The notes under the pieces were generated by a model. That model had not been told where the DNA came from. It saw only the letters and a list, made by a program, of their open reading frames with translations, and did not search any database. This document shows, in pieces, positions 53,933-63,275 of a DNA stretch of 64,000 nt. The stretch comes from Exobacillus caeni (GTDB lineage: Bacteria > Bacillota > Bacilli > Bacillales > Guptibacillaceae): assembly GCF_005747095.1 (NCBI RefSeq), contig NZ_SWLG01000001.1:434001-498000 (forward strand). The letters are read 5' to 3'. Every line of letters starts with the position of its first letter. The stretch's first letter is position 1. Made by a program: the position numbers and the translations under genes.

Positions 53933-55401
53933 AACAAGCTTCATCCTTTGAAAAGTTTGCTGCAAGATGCTGGAATCTATTAAACGAGGGAAAGCCGTTC
54001 ACTCCCATCTTTGTAGCAGGGACTATGATGCTTTTTCATATAAATGATTGGGGAGTATCTTCTTATTGGATTTCTATTTTGATGAGTCTTTTAATCGTAC
54101 TGCCATTATTTGTTCTTTATTATTACTTTGACTATCCCTTATTTTTACGGAACTATTTATGGGTTCCGTTTGTTGCTTATTTAATTTTATATTCGGAAGT
54201 TAACCCTGGGCTTTTATTTCTAAGTCTTGGTCTGTACTTCTTCTTTACTGTATTTTTCTGGGGAACCCTTTATTATCATTTGAGAATTGGTACTTCCTGG
54301 CTTAATTTCACCCGTTTCTGGAAATTGGTTTTAAAGAACAGCGATTCAACAAGCGGAAACGCGCAGGAACAAATGCCGAAATTCTTGCTCATCCTTTCTT
54401 TGTGGGAGTTTCTCTATCAAGTGACGTTAACTGGTAACTTAGCTACTCTTGACTGGGGCAAGCTTTCGTTGTTTTATTTGGGCATCCTTCTGTTTAGTTA
54501 TATTTTGCATCGAAACTTGTTCGACTGGAAACCAGCTGAAAAAGCAACTTTCACTTCCAATGTTCCAGAGAACAAGTCTGCCCTCAATGAACGGGTCATC
54601 ATGATTGTAGTAGATGGCATGAGGAAAGAACGTTTTCAGGAGGCAAATACACCGTTTCTTGATTCACTGCGCAAAAACGGAACGGAGTACTCCCAGATGG
54701 AGACTGTTTATCCCGCAAGAACGGTAGTGTGCTTTTCTTCGATGATGACCGGAACCTATCCGAAGGAGCACGGCATCAAGTCCAATATGGTCTGGAGCCT
54801 TGGCGTTAAGGTAGAAACAGTCTTTGATTCACTTCGAAAAATAGGGAAAAAGGGCAGGCTGTTGGGAATCGCACATCTGGTGGATGCGATGGGAGATGAC
54901 GTTGATACAGTAACAGCGGTTATGGATAATGACGAAGCAGATCGAAATATCATGAATCGGGCAAAGGAAATCATGAAAGAACATGATCCGGATTTCTTTA
55001 AAGTGCAACTGATCAGCACTGACCAAACCGGGCATAGCCGCGGGGTTTTGTATGACGAATATATCCAGAAGATCGAAGAGGCGGATATGCTTATCAAGGA
55101 TTTTGTGAGCTGGTTAGAACAGAATGATTATATGAAAAATACAACCCTGATGGTATGCGCGGATCATGGACAGGCGGATGGTATCGGAGGACATGGCCAC
55201 CTTGATGAAGGAGAGCGCTTTGTGCCGTTCTTTATGAATGGCCCTTCCATCCATAGGGGAAAGGTAATAGAAGAAAGGCATAGCTTAACATCCGTTGCAC
55301 CAACTGTCTGTTATTTGCTAGGAGCACCGTACCCCGATCACAGCAGAGGAGATGTTTTAACGGATGCACTGCAAATGCAGAGAAAGGAAGACGCTTCATG
55401 A
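53929..55401 (+). CDS. Membrane-anchored alkaline phosphatase superfamily protein (type I phosphodiesterase)
   Basis: 490 residues. The N-terminal 190 residues hold several membrane helices, followed by a phosphodiesterase/nucleotide pyrophosphatase-type domain: metal Asp in IVVDGMRKERF, catalytic Thr in YPARTVVCFSSMMTG, metal Asp/His in STDQTGHSRG, and CADHGQADGIGGHGHLDEG. It probably cleaves or transfers phosphate esters on the cell-wall side. ATGA overlap at both ends ties it to its neighbours. Confidence 0.82.
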   Translation: MKQASSFEKFAARCWNLLNEGKPFTPIFVAGTMMLFHINDWGVSSYWISILMSLLIVLPLFVLYYYFDYPLFLRNYLWVPFVAYLILYSEVNPGLLFLSLGLYFFFTVFFWGTLYYHLRIGTSWLNFTRFWKLVLKNSDSTSGNAQEQMPKFLLILSLWEFLYQVTLTGNLATLDWGKLSLFYLGILLFSYILHRNLFDWKPAEKATFTSNVPENKSALNERVIMIVVDGMRKERFQEANTPFLDSLRKNGTEYSQMETVYPARTVVCFSSMMTGTYPKEHGIKSNMVWSLGVKVETVFDSLRKIGKKGRLLGIAHLVDAMGDDVDTVTAVMDNDEADRNIMNRAKEIMKEHDPDFFKVQLISTDQTGHSRGVLYDEYIQKIEEADMLIKDFVSWLEQNDYMKNTTLMVCADHGQADGIGGHGHLDEGERFVPFFMNGPSIHRGKVIEERHSLTSVAPTVCYLLGAPYPDHSRGDVLTDALQMQRKEDAS

Positions 55402-56162
55402 GAAAGCAAAAAGTAATCGTGTTTTTGCCCGCCCATAATGAAGAAGATTCGATAGGAAAGGTTATCAAAAAGATTCCGCGAGATTTTCATCCGTCGGTTA
55501 AGGTTGAAATTCTTGTGATTAATGATGGATCTACAGACCAAACGATCAGCGTTGCAAAAAAAGCAGGGGCCGATTTTATTTATTCTTTTCAAGAGAACCA
55601 GGGTCTTGGAGCTGCTGTCCGCCAGGGGTTAAAACGTTCTGCAGAACTGGGAGCAGACATTTCGGTGATGCTGGATGCCGACAATGAATACCCTGCATGG
55701 CAGCTTCCGGAATTACTTGAGCCAATCTTAAAAGGGGAAGCAGACTATGTAATGGGATCCAGGTTTCTCGGGACAATAAAAGGAATGCGATTGCATCGCC
55801 GCCTTGGAAACTACGTTTTCACGATGCTCCAATCCATCCTTTTAAGACAATGGATCTATGATGGCCAATCTGGAATGAGGGCTTTTTCAAAGCAAGCGAT
55901 GCACCATGCAGAAATCATCCATGATTATAACTATGCCCAGGTAGTAACGTTAAATCTGGTAAGAAAAGGTTTCCGTGTAAAAGAAATACCTATTGAGTAC
56001 CAGGTTAGAACAAAAGGGCAATCCTATATAAAGTTTAAAGCGTATCTTACTTCCGTGTTACCGGCAATTTGGAAAGAGATGAAGCGTCCGGTACGTAAGG
56101 TTGCTATCGAGAAAAAAGCCCATGTCATAGATCAAGAAGAAGGGTTAGTGAAGTCTTCATAG
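55398..56162 (+). CDS. Family 2 glycosyltransferase, DPM1-like
   Basis: 254 residues, GT-A fold without membrane helices. LPAHNEEDSIGKVI at the N-terminus, ILVINDGSTD, the metal-binding DADN in SVMLDADNEYP, and the acceptor region GQSGMRAFSKQAM. Resembles polyprenyl-phosphate sugar synthases (dolichol-phosphate mannosyltransferase type), which charge a lipid carrier for GT-C enzymes such as that at 58149. ATGA overlap with the phosphodiesterase gene. Terminator at 56202. Confidence 0.85.
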   Translation: MRKQKVIVFLPAHNEEDSIGKVIKKIPRDFHPSVKVEILVINDGSTDQTISVAKKAGADFIYSFQENQGLGAAVRQGLKRSAELGADISVMLDADNEYPAWQLPELLEPILKGEADYVMGSRFLGTIKGMRLHRRLGNYVFTMLQSILLRQWIYDGQSGMRAFSKQAMHHAEIIHDYNYAQVVTLNLVRKGFRVKEIPIEYQVRTKGQSYIKFKAYLTSVLPAIWKEMKRPVRKVAIEKKAHVIDQEEGLVKSS

Positions 56163-56201
56163 TGGAAAGGTTTAAAAGTATTGCCAAACAAGCAAACTAA
56201 A

Positions 56202-56235
56202 AAGATGAACAATTATTGAATTGTTCATCTTTTAT
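56202..56235 (+). terminator. Terminator after the glycosyltransferase gene
   Basis: AAGATGAACAAT (56202-56213), 6-nt loop, ATTGTTCATCTT (56220-56231): a perfect 12-bp stem followed by TTATT. Confidence 0.85.
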
Positions 56236-56267
56236 TGACATTGGGTTTGATAATCATTATCATTATC
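56235..56267 (+). promoter_or_regulatory. Promoter overlapped by a perfect Fur box
   Basis: TTGACA (56235-56240), 17-nt spacer, TATCAT (56258-56263). The core TGATAATCATTATCA (56248-56262) matches the Fur 7-1-7 consensus at every defined position, and the 19-bp GATAATCATTATCATTATC covers the -10. Confidence 0.88.
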
Positions 56268-56284
56268 AATGAGGAGGAAATTTG

Positions 56285-57040
56285 ATGAAACAATTCGTTC
56301 TAGTCTTTATAATCCTATTAATCAGTGCTGCAAGTTTTCAACCTTCTGCTTACGCTTATTCGTATGGAGACCCCTCGGAAGAGAAGGTCGCTGAAGCGTA
56401 TAAAGAAATGGTCGTGAAATTAAACGACTCTCCTCCTGACTTTGAAGAAGCAGATAAAATTTTTGGAACCGTCAAAGAAGAAATCGAAATGCACATGGGT
56501 TCTGATGCGGTACAATCCGTACAGAGTGAACTTTCTGAAGAGGATAAGCAGGGCGTAATTGAAAATATGCAAAAAGTACTTGTATTAAACATTTCACGCC
56601 GCCTTGAAAACGTGTCAAACAACTTCGAGGATTATGATACGAGCAAAAAGTTGCTAGCAAAAGCAAACGCTACATATAGGGCACTTTCGCCAATCGTTGA
56701 AGAACAAGATTCAAACCTCGATGGCGAAATAAAAGAAGCCTTTGAATCATCCCTGGAAGCGCTCGGAAATCCCGGGCTATTCGGAGTAGGTGAGCAGAAA
56801 CCCGACAAGGAAAAGTTCGAAACGAATAAGGAGTTTATTCTCAGTTCGCTTCAAGAACAGTTCCAGATGAAATCATTAGAGGTCGGGCATTTTTCAGAAA
56901 GTGCTTCCGAAGGTGAGAATGCAGGACAGACGGAAGATTGGACAGATTTATCCCAGTATAAAAACTGGATTCCTATTTTAGTACTCATTGTGGCAATAGC
57001 AGGTGTCCTGGTGTATGTGATGAAAAAACGGAAAAAATAA
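56285..57040 (+). CDS. Fur-regulated membrane-anchored helical protein next to FTR1
   Basis: 251 residues from ATG 56285, seven bases after GAGGAGG. Signal peptide (about 1-24, cleavage after AYA), an all-helical extracellular domain (about 25-190), an acidic linker (ESASEGENAGQTEDW) and a C-terminal membrane helix (about 228-245) with a KKRKK tail. The helical domain resembles each half of the lipoprotein at 50677 (YKE.., FEEAD.., a V.NI..RLE helix). It likely presents iron to the permease encoded 39 nt downstream; this role is inferred. No named family recognised. Confidence 0.7.
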   Translation: MKQFVLVFIILLISAASFQPSAYAYSYGDPSEEKVAEAYKEMVVKLNDSPPDFEEADKIFGTVKEEIEMHMGSDAVQSVQSELSEEDKQGVIENMQKVLVLNISRRLENVSNNFEDYDTSKKLLAKANATYRALSPIVEEQDSNLDGEIKEAFESSLEALGNPGLFGVGEQKPDKEKFETNKEFILSSLQEQFQMKSLEVGHFSESASEGENAGQTEDWTDLSQYKNWIPILVLIVAIAGVLVYVMKKRKK

Positions 57041-57079
57041 CTTTTCAACTAGAATGACCCGGAGAAAGGGGAATGGCGC

Positions 57080-58018
57080 ATGCAGTTACAAGCTTTGCTG
57101 ATTATGTTCCGAGAAGTGCTTGAAGCGCTGCTAATCGTGGGCATTATCACTACTTACCTTAAAAGAACACAAAATTCTAAATATACGAAGTATGTTTGGC
57201 TCGGTTCCGGTCTTGCGGTTCTAGCAAGTGTCGGTGTAGCGATGCTGTTCCAGGTTGTGTTCACCGGCTTTGCGGCAATGGGATCGGAAATATACTTGAA
57301 GATCTCGATCATCCTGATTTCATCTGTTTTGTTAACGCAGATGGTGTTCTGGATGGCAAAGCACAGTAAAAACTTAAAAGGCGAGATGGAAGGGAAAATG
57401 GATCATTACATCTCCAGCGGGAATGTAGTTGGTATGGTGATTCATTCATTCCTGGTTGTATTGCGTGAAGGAGTCGAAACTGTTTTCTTCTTTGCAGCGA
57501 TCACAGGCGGAAACATCCAAAAGGGATTTGAAGGCTGGGGAGCGATATCTGGTATCCTTCTTGGAGCTGCTTTAGCATATGTGTTCTTTAAAGGAACGAT
57601 GCGCGTTCCTCTTAAAACCTTCTTTAAAGTAACAGGAGCATTCATTGTCCTTATCGCAGCAGGCTTGCTGGTTCAGGGAATCTCAATGATGCAGGATATC
57701 AAACTTATCGGCAGCGTGATGCCTCATGTTTACGATATCACATGGTTCTTGCCTGAACATCCGATTGATTATGCCCATTATTTGAGGGACAACGGTGTAG
57801 CGCCGATTCTTTCCGGGGATATTGGAATTTTCCTCAAAGCATTGTTTGGATATTCCTCGATGCCATCAATTGAAGAAGTGATTGCTTATGTAGGTTATTT
57901 TGTTGTTATTTATCTAGTTGTTAACGTAAATAACGAACCTGCAGCAGTGAAAAAAGTGAAAAAGAACAATCAGCAGCATGTGACTGTTCTTGCTCAACAA
58001 TCGAACAAAGCTAACTAA
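57080..58018 (+). CDS. FTR1/EfeU family iron permease
   Basis: 312 residues with seven hydrophobic segments. The two iron-binding R-E-x-x-E motifs are present: MFREVLEALLIVG (the first with Val in place of the common Gly) and VLREGVETVFFF. Fungal Ftr1 and bacterial EfeU import Fe3+ or oxidised Fe2+ across the membrane. The gene lies in one unit with the helical protein under a perfect Fur box. EfeO and EfeB relatives are absent from the window. Terminator at 58040. Confidence 0.92.
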   Translation: MQLQALLIMFREVLEALLIVGIITTYLKRTQNSKYTKYVWLGSGLAVLASVGVAMLFQVVFTGFAAMGSEIYLKISIILISSVLLTQMVFWMAKHSKNLKGEMEGKMDHYISSGNVVGMVIHSFLVVLREGVETVFFFAAITGGNIQKGFEGWGAISGILLGAALAYVFFKGTMRVPLKTFFKVTGAFIVLIAAGLLVQGISMMQDIKLIGSVMPHVYDITWFLPEHPIDYAHYLRDNGVAPILSGDIGIFLKALFGYSSMPSIEEVIAYVGYFVVIYLVVNVNNEPAAVKKVKKNNQQHVTVLAQQSNKAN

Positions 58019-58039
58019 TTTGAAAGTGAATATATATAT

Positions 58040-58078
58040 AATACAAGGCGGTTTCTATATGAATCGTCTTGTATTTTT
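58040..58078 (+). terminator. Terminator after the FTR1 gene
   Basis: AATACAAGGCGGTT (58040-58053), 8-nt loop, AATCGTCTTGTATT (58062-58075), with two G-U pairs and T-run. Confidence 0.85.
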
Positions 58079-58148
58079 ATATTATAGTAGTTGCTCTCCA
58101 AAAAATTAGTAACGTTAGAGCGGCAAATTTTATTGTAAGCGGGGAAAA

Positions 58149-59645
58149 ATGATGAAGTTACAAATTCAGGTCACACGTGGAAAATGGAAGACCGCCGGCA
58201 TTTGCTTGCTTCTCTTTTATATTGTTTTATTGAATATCTGGCGTTTTGAGCACATAAGTCCCTTCGTGCGCACATGGGACCAGGTTGATTTCTCTCTTGC
58301 CTTGAGCAGGTTCGACCTTTTTGCAATGCAGCCGCATTTTCCAGGGTATCCATATTTCGTGCTCGGGGGAATGCTTATCGGCAACTGGATTGATAACCCG
58401 GCAAGAGCACTCTCCGCATTCAATGTGATTTTAATCTTCAGCTCTGTTTTTCCCACTTACTTTTTGTTTCGGTCGCGGTTAACCGTACTGGCAAGCTTAC
58501 TCGGTACGGCAGCAGTACAGTCATTGGCATACATATCCTTGAACGCAACAGAACCGATGAGCGAAGCGGCAGCAGTTGCAATGCTGTGGTGGTTCTTTTG
58601 GACAATTCACCTGGCTTTAAAGAAGAAAAGCCTGTTTTATACCATACTACCGCTGTTTGCTTATAGCCTTGTACTTGGAATCCGGCTTTCTTATCTTTTG
58701 TTTGGAGCAGCGATTGTTCTGTTATGGATTGTAAAGCGCAAACAATTTTCTTCCTGGAATGCTTATTTCTATTTTATTGGATGGCAGACCGCCCTCGCTG
58801 TTTTCTTTCAGTTGATCTGGGTGGCAGCGCTAGTTGCGTCGGAGGGAGGAATCGCTTCTTTTTTAAATCTGGCATTTGGTTTTTCACAGGGGCATTTCGA
58901 AGACTGGGGAGGTGCTGTCACAGCAACCTCACTGCCGTTCTGGAACCGTGTCTGGCAACTTGTGACGATGAATTGGCTGTGGGCAGGACTTTCGGCGAGC
59001 TTTGCTTTTTCTGCGGTTGTTCTTGCTGTTCTTATAGTTTTTGCATTTAAAGAACTTCTTGGTGGCAAACGCCGTCTAACGATCCTGGAAATAGTGTTAT
59101 CACTTACCCTCGGATGTTATTTTTTGTGGGTTCTGTTTGCACAAAATATTGAAAAACCGAGGCATATTTTACCGCTAACAGGTCCGTTCCTCTTTCTGGT
59201 ACTTTATTTTCTTTTTGCTTCCAAAAAAAGGTACCTGGTGAAAATTTTAATCGTTATATGCTTTATTGGAGGACAATCTTACCAGGGATATACCTTAATA
59301 GAAGAAAAGATGGAAACCACTCCAACTGTTTATCAGCTAGCTGATTATCTGAAGAATCAAGGGTCCCGGCCATTCGTAGTATACACCTGGGAGGAAACCA
59401 GGATATTGGAGTATCTTGAAGTTCCGTTCAGGCACAAACAGATATTCACTTATGATTATTTTAAAGAAGATATCTCCCACTATAAGGGTTATACGATCTA
59501 CTTAACTGACCATGTAGTGAACGGGTTTGCTGATCAGGGAATAGATATCCATGGTAAAGTAAAGAAAATTGCTGAGTTTGACAGCAATCCTTTGTTCGAT
59601 CCCGTATACCATAAAATAACGGTATACAAATTTACAGGGGAATGA
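58149..59645 (+). CDS. GT-C type membrane glycosyltransferase (putative)
   Basis: 498 residues with 10 or more membrane helices. After the first helix an extracytoplasmic loop holds an acidic site (TWDQVDFSLALSRFD), followed by MQPHFPGYPYFVLGG; this layout fits GT-C enzymes of the ArnT/PMT clan. A soluble C-terminal domain starts at about residue 395. It probably transfers a sugar from a polyprenyl-phosphate donor, perhaps the one made by the GT2 at 55398. Not closely recognised; the family call rests on topology. ATG 58149 follows cgggga. Confidence 0.65.
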   Translation: MMKLQIQVTRGKWKTAGICLLLFYIVLLNIWRFEHISPFVRTWDQVDFSLALSRFDLFAMQPHFPGYPYFVLGGMLIGNWIDNPARALSAFNVILIFSSVFPTYFLFRSRLTVLASLLGTAAVQSLAYISLNATEPMSEAAAVAMLWWFFWTIHLALKKKSLFYTILPLFAYSLVLGIRLSYLLFGAAIVLLWIVKRKQFSSWNAYFYFIGWQTALAVFFQLIWVAALVASEGGIASFLNLAFGFSQGHFEDWGGAVTATSLPFWNRVWQLVTMNWLWAGLSASFAFSAVVLAVLIVFAFKELLGGKRRLTILEIVLSLTLGCYFLWVLFAQNIEKPRHILPLTGPFLFLVLYFLFASKKRYLVKILIVICFIGGQSYQGYTLIEEKMETTPTVYQLADYLKNQGSRPFVVYTWEETRILEYLEVPFRHKQIFTYDYFKEDISHYKGYTIYLTDHVVNGFADQGIDIHGKVKKIAEFDSNPLFDPVYHKITVYKFTGE

Positions 59646-59799
59646 GCTTGTCATCCCATTCTAGTGCAAAAGTGTGTTATGATGATGTACTGCTGATATA
59701 AAACTAGCAGTGAGTCATAGTGATAGTAATAGTTCGTTATGAAATTTAAATAACATTCTTATCGTGTTTCATAGTGCCATTTTAAAAGGGTGAATGGAT

Positions 59800-61578
59800 A
59801 TGGAAGAACATATTAAAAATAAATTAGCTGTATTACCGGACCAGCCTGGCTGTTACCTTATGAAAGACAGGCAAGGAACAATAATTTATGTAGGAAAAGC
59901 AAAGGTCCTGAAGAATCGGGTCCGCTCCTACTTTACCGGATCACATGACGGGAAAACACAGCGTCTCGTCAGTGAGATAAAAGACTTTGAATATATTGTA
60001 ACTTCATCGGATCTTGAAGCGCTTATTTTGGAACTGAACTTGATTAAAAAGCACTCACCAAAATATAATGTCATGCTAAAAGACGATAAAAGCTATCCAT
60101 ATATTAAAATAACGTCTGAGGAGCAGCCACGGCTTATTATCACTAGAAAAGTAAAAAAAGATAAAGGGAAATATTTTGGCCCTTATCCGAATGCTTATGC
60201 TGCAAGCAATACTAAAAAGCTCCTCGACCGTTTATATCCGCTCAGGAAGTGCAAAACAATTCCCGACCGTGTTTGCCTTTACTATCATATTGGTCAATGT
60301 TTAGCTCCCTGTGTGAATGATGTAGGACCAGAGGAAAATAAAGAGATGGTCGATGAAATCGTAAAGTTTTTAAATGGCGGCCATCAGGAAGTAAAAAAAG
60401 AGCTGCAAGAAAAAATGGCGCAGGCCTCAGAACAGCTTGATTTTGAGCGAGCCAAAGAATATCGGGACCAGATTCAGCATATTGAACAGGTGATGGAAGC
60501 ACAAAAAATTCAAACGAACGATTTGACAGACCGTGATATTTTTGGTTATGCGATCGATAAAGGCTGGATGTGTGTACAAGTGTTTTTTATAAGACAGGGA
60601 AAGCTGATCGAGCGGGATGTTTCTTTGTTTCCATTTTACGGAGATCCTGAAGAGGACTTTTCAACCTTTATAGGTCAATTTTATTTAGATAAAAACCATC
60701 CAAAGCCAAAAGAAGTACTTCTTCCAAAAGAAGTGAACGCGGAAGTAATCGAACAACTGCTAAACGTTTCTGTCCATCAGCCCCAACGCGGAAAAAAGAA
60801 AGAGTTAGTGGAACTCACAAAGAAAAATGCTTCGATCGCATTAAAAGAAAAATTTGATTTGATCGAGCGTGATGAAAAAAGAACGGTTAAAGCAGTTGAG
60901 AACCTTGGAGAACAACTTGGGATACCAGCTCCGCTTCGAATTGAAGCATTTGATAATTCAAACATCCAGGGAACAAACCCGGTTTCAGCGATGGTTTCGT
61001 TTATCGACGGAAGACCGGATAAAAGCGGCTACCGTAAATATAAAATTAAAAGCGTAAAAGGGCCAGATGACTATGCTTCCATGAAAGAAGTGGTACGCAG
61101 ACGTTATACAAGGCTGCTAAAAGAAGAAGGTCCGCTTCCCGACCTCATTATCATCGATGGAGGAAGAGGGCAGATTTCTGCTGCACAGGATGTGTTAGAA
61201 AACGAACTTGGCCTTGGGATACCGGTTTGTTCCCTGACGAAAGATGAAAAGCACAAAACATCCCACCTGTTGATCGGCGATCCACCGATAGAGGTACATC
61301 TTGCGAGAAACAGCCAGGAATTTTACCTGTTACAGCGGATACAAGATGAAGTCCACCGGTTTGCTATTAGTTTTCACAGGCAGATCAGAGGGAAGTCAAT
61401 GTTAAAGTCCAGCCTTGACGATATACCTGGTGTTGGCGAGAAAAGAAAGAAAACAATTCTAAAGCATTTTGGTTCATTAAAGAAATTAAAGGAAGCTTCC
61501 GTAGAAGAAGTGAGAGATGCTGGAGTTCCGTATAGTGTGGCCGAAGCGATCATAAGCCGGTTAAATGAAAATAACTAA
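59800..61578 (+). CDS. uvrC: Excinuclease ABC subunit C
   Basis: 592 residues from ATG 59800 (SD AGGGTG nine bases upstream); ATG 59794 is a close alternative. GIY-YIG nuclease ([20 protein letters not shown]), UVR motif ([13 protein letters not shown]), RNase H-like nuclease with [19 protein letters not shown] and [10 protein letters not shown], and C-terminal tandem HhH ([20 protein letters not shown]). Makes both incisions in nucleotide excision repair with UvrAB. Core gene bounding the accessory island on the right. Confidence 0.97.
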   Translation: MEEHIKNKLAVLPDQPGCYLMKDRQGTIIYVGKAKVLKNRVRSYFTGSHDGKTQRLVSEIKDFEYIVTSSDLEALILELNLIKKHSPKYNVMLKDDKSYPYIKITSEEQPRLIITRKVKKDKGKYFGPYPNAYAASNTKKLLDRLYPLRKCKTIPDRVCLYYHIGQCLAPCVNDVGPEENKEMVDEIVKFLNGGHQEVKKELQEKMAQASEQLDFERAKEYRDQIQHIEQVMEAQKIQTNDLTDRDIFGYAIDKGWMCVQVFFIRQGKLIERDVSLFPFYGDPEEDFSTFIGQFYLDKNHPKPKEVLLPKEVNAEVIEQLLNVSVHQPQRGKKKELVELTKKNASIALKEKFDLIERDEKRTVKAVENLGEQLGIPAPLRIEAFDNSNIQGTNPVSAMVSFIDGRPDKSGYRKYKIKSVKGPDDYASMKEVVRRRYTRLLKEEGPLPDLIIIDGGRGQISAAQDVLENELGLGIPVCSLTKDEKHKTSHLLIGDPPIEVHLARNSQEFYLLQRIQDEVHRFAISFHRQIRGKSMLKSSLDDIPGVGEKRKKTILKHFGSLKKLKEASVEEVRDAGVPYSVAEAIISRLNENN

Positions 61579-61598
61579 TATTTTTTCGCATTAACGTA

Positions 61599-61627
61599 TT
61601 GCAAGGGCATCGATTCTTCGTTATAAT
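61599..61627 (+). promoter_or_regulatory. lysC promoter
   Basis: TTGCAA (61599-61604), 17-nt spacer, TATAAT (61622-61627). Confidence 0.8.
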
Positions 61628-61661
61628 GGTAAAAAATTTTATATTCCACACTTCGAAAATC

Positions 61662-61852
61662 AGAAGTGATGGTAGAGGCGCAAAAACCATCAGTAAAGCT
61701 TTTGAAGAGAATAAGCTCTACAGACAAAGCTTGAAAGGGGAATTTGCCGAAGCGTAAAGGCGCTTATTAGCCTGAAGCTGGACCTGCATTGAATAAGTGC
61801 AGGGCTGTCATGCATTTCCATCCCGGGATATGTATGGAGAACTATCTCACAG
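61662..61852 (+). promoter_or_regulatory. Lysine riboswitch
   Basis: L-box features in order: GTGATGGTAGAGGCGC at the 5' side of P1, GCTTGAAAGGGGAATTTGCC with GCCGAAGCG, the hairpin GGACCTGCATT..GTGCAGGG, GGCTGTCATGCATTTCC, and the P1 3' strand ACTATCTCAC. The 3' strand TATCTCAC can also pair with GTGAGGTA inside the terminator region (61883-61890), giving the antiterminator. Lysine binding should stop transcription. Confidence 0.93.
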
Positions 61853-61874
61853 GGGATTTAATAAAGTTGCCGTA

Positions 61875-61910
61875 AACAACAGTGAGGTATTTCTTGCTGT
61901 TGTTTTTTTA
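61875..61910 (+). terminator. Riboswitch-controlled terminator before lysC
   Basis: AACAACAG (61875-61882), loop, CTGTTGTT (61897-61904), then seven Ts. Confidence 0.85.
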
Positions 61911-61990
61911 TTCAGGCTTTTCGATGAAAACAAACTTGAAAGAGATGGTTCAAGGTAAAAAAAAAGACAAAGTAGAAAGGGATTGAGAGT

Positions 61991-63226
61991 GTGGGAGTTA
62001 TCGTTCAGAAATTTGGAGGGACATCGGTTGGCGATGCGGAAAAAATCTTAAATGTAGCAAACCGGGTTATTGCTGCGGTTGAAAACGGCAATCAAGTAGT
62101 GGTCGTTGTGTCAGCGATGGGGAAAACAACAGACAGCCTCGTTAATCTAGCTAACAGCGTTTCCGGGAAACCTGATCCAAGAGAAATGGATGTGCTGCTT
62201 ACAACAGGAGAGCAAATCACCATCTCCCTTCTATCGATGGCGCTTCAACAAAAAGGCTATGGAGCGGTATCGTTAACAGGATGGCAGGCAGGCATCCAAA
62301 CGGAAAGAGTCTTTGGAAATGCACGAATAACCGATATCGATCCTGAAAAAATACAATCGTATTTAAACGAGGGGAAGATCGCTGTAGTTGCCGGATTCCA
62401 GGGGATCACTGAATGCGGGCAAATTTCAACTCTTGGAAGAGGCGGGTCTGATACTACTGCCGTTGCACTGGCAGCATCCCTTAACGCAGAAAAGTGCGAG
62501 ATTCATACCGATGTTGATGGTGTATATACTACCGATCCTAGATTTATAGAATCAGCGAGAAAGCTTTCTTCTATTTCTTATGATGAAATGTTGGAAATGG
62601 CTAATTTAGGAGCGGGTGTTCTTCATCCAAGAGCAGTCGAGTTTGCAAAAAATTATAATGTTACTCTGGAAGTCCGGTCCAGTTTCAGTTTAGACACAGG
62701 AACATTAGTTGAGGAGGAAGTATCAATGGAAAAGAATTTAATTGTGCGGGGGCTTGCTTTTGAAAGCAATGTTACAAAATTGACTGTTTCAGGGCTCCCT
62801 AACGAATTAACTACGTTATCAACTTTGTTCACAACACTTGCTTCTAACGGAGTGAATGTTGACATTATTATACAGAGTACAAACCAGCAAAACACTACGG
62901 ATATTTCGTTCTCCGTTGAAACTTCCTCATTGGATAAAACATTGGCTGTTTTAAATGAAAACCAGAGTGTGCTTCAGTTTGAGAATTTATACCATGAAAG
63001 CGGCCTTGCAAAGGTTTCGATCATCGGCTCAGGAATGATTTCTAATCCAGGAGTTGCAGCTCAGATGTTTCAGGTGATGGCAGAAAACGGGGTAACTGTT
63101 AAAATGGTCAGTACGTCTGAAATAAAAGTTTCAACTGTAGTAGAAGAAGAAAACATGATAAAGGCGATCGAAGCATTGCATCAGGCTTTCGAATTGGATC
63201 AAAGGGTTCCTGTTCACGGGGCATAA
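61991..63226 (+). CDS. lysC: Aspartokinase II (lysine-sensitive), alpha and internal beta subunits
   Basis: 411 residues from GTG 61991. Kinase domain with KFGGTSVGD, LGRGGSDTTAVALAASL and HTDVDGVYTTDPR, then two ACT domains (about 250-405) that bind lysine. An in-frame ATG at 62726 preceded by gaggaggaag (62711-62720) should give a separate 166-residue beta subunit beginning MEKNLIVRGLAF, as in B. subtilis LysC. Phosphorylates aspartate for lysine and diaminopimelate synthesis. Controlled by the lysine riboswitch upstream. Confidence 0.96.
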   Translation: MGVIVQKFGGTSVGDAEKILNVANRVIAAVENGNQVVVVVSAMGKTTDSLVNLANSVSGKPDPREMDVLLTTGEQITISLLSMALQQKGYGAVSLTGWQAGIQTERVFGNARITDIDPEKIQSYLNEGKIAVVAGFQGITECGQISTLGRGGSDTTAVALAASLNAEKCEIHTDVDGVYTTDPRFIESARKLSSISYDEMLEMANLGAGVLHPRAVEFAKNYNVTLEVRSSFSLDTGTLVEEEVSMEKNLIVRGLAFESNVTKLTVSGLPNELTTLSTLFTTLASNGVNVDIIIQSTNQQNTTDISFSVETSSLDKTLAVLNENQSVLQFENLYHESGLAKVSIIGSGMISNPGVAAQMFQVMAENGVTVKMVSTSEIKVSTVVEEENMIKAIEALHQAFELDQRVPVHGA

Positions 63227-63230
63227 GACT

Positions 63231-63265
63231 AAAAAACAGGCGGTCATCTCGACCTCCTGTTTTTT
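63231..63265. terminator. Bidirectional terminator between lysC and yslB
   Basis: AAAAAACAGGCGGTC (63231-63245), 5-nt loop, GACCTCCTGTTTTTT (63251-63265), one mismatch, A/T flanks on both sides. Confidence 0.88.
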
Positions 63266-63275
63266 ACATAACTAG

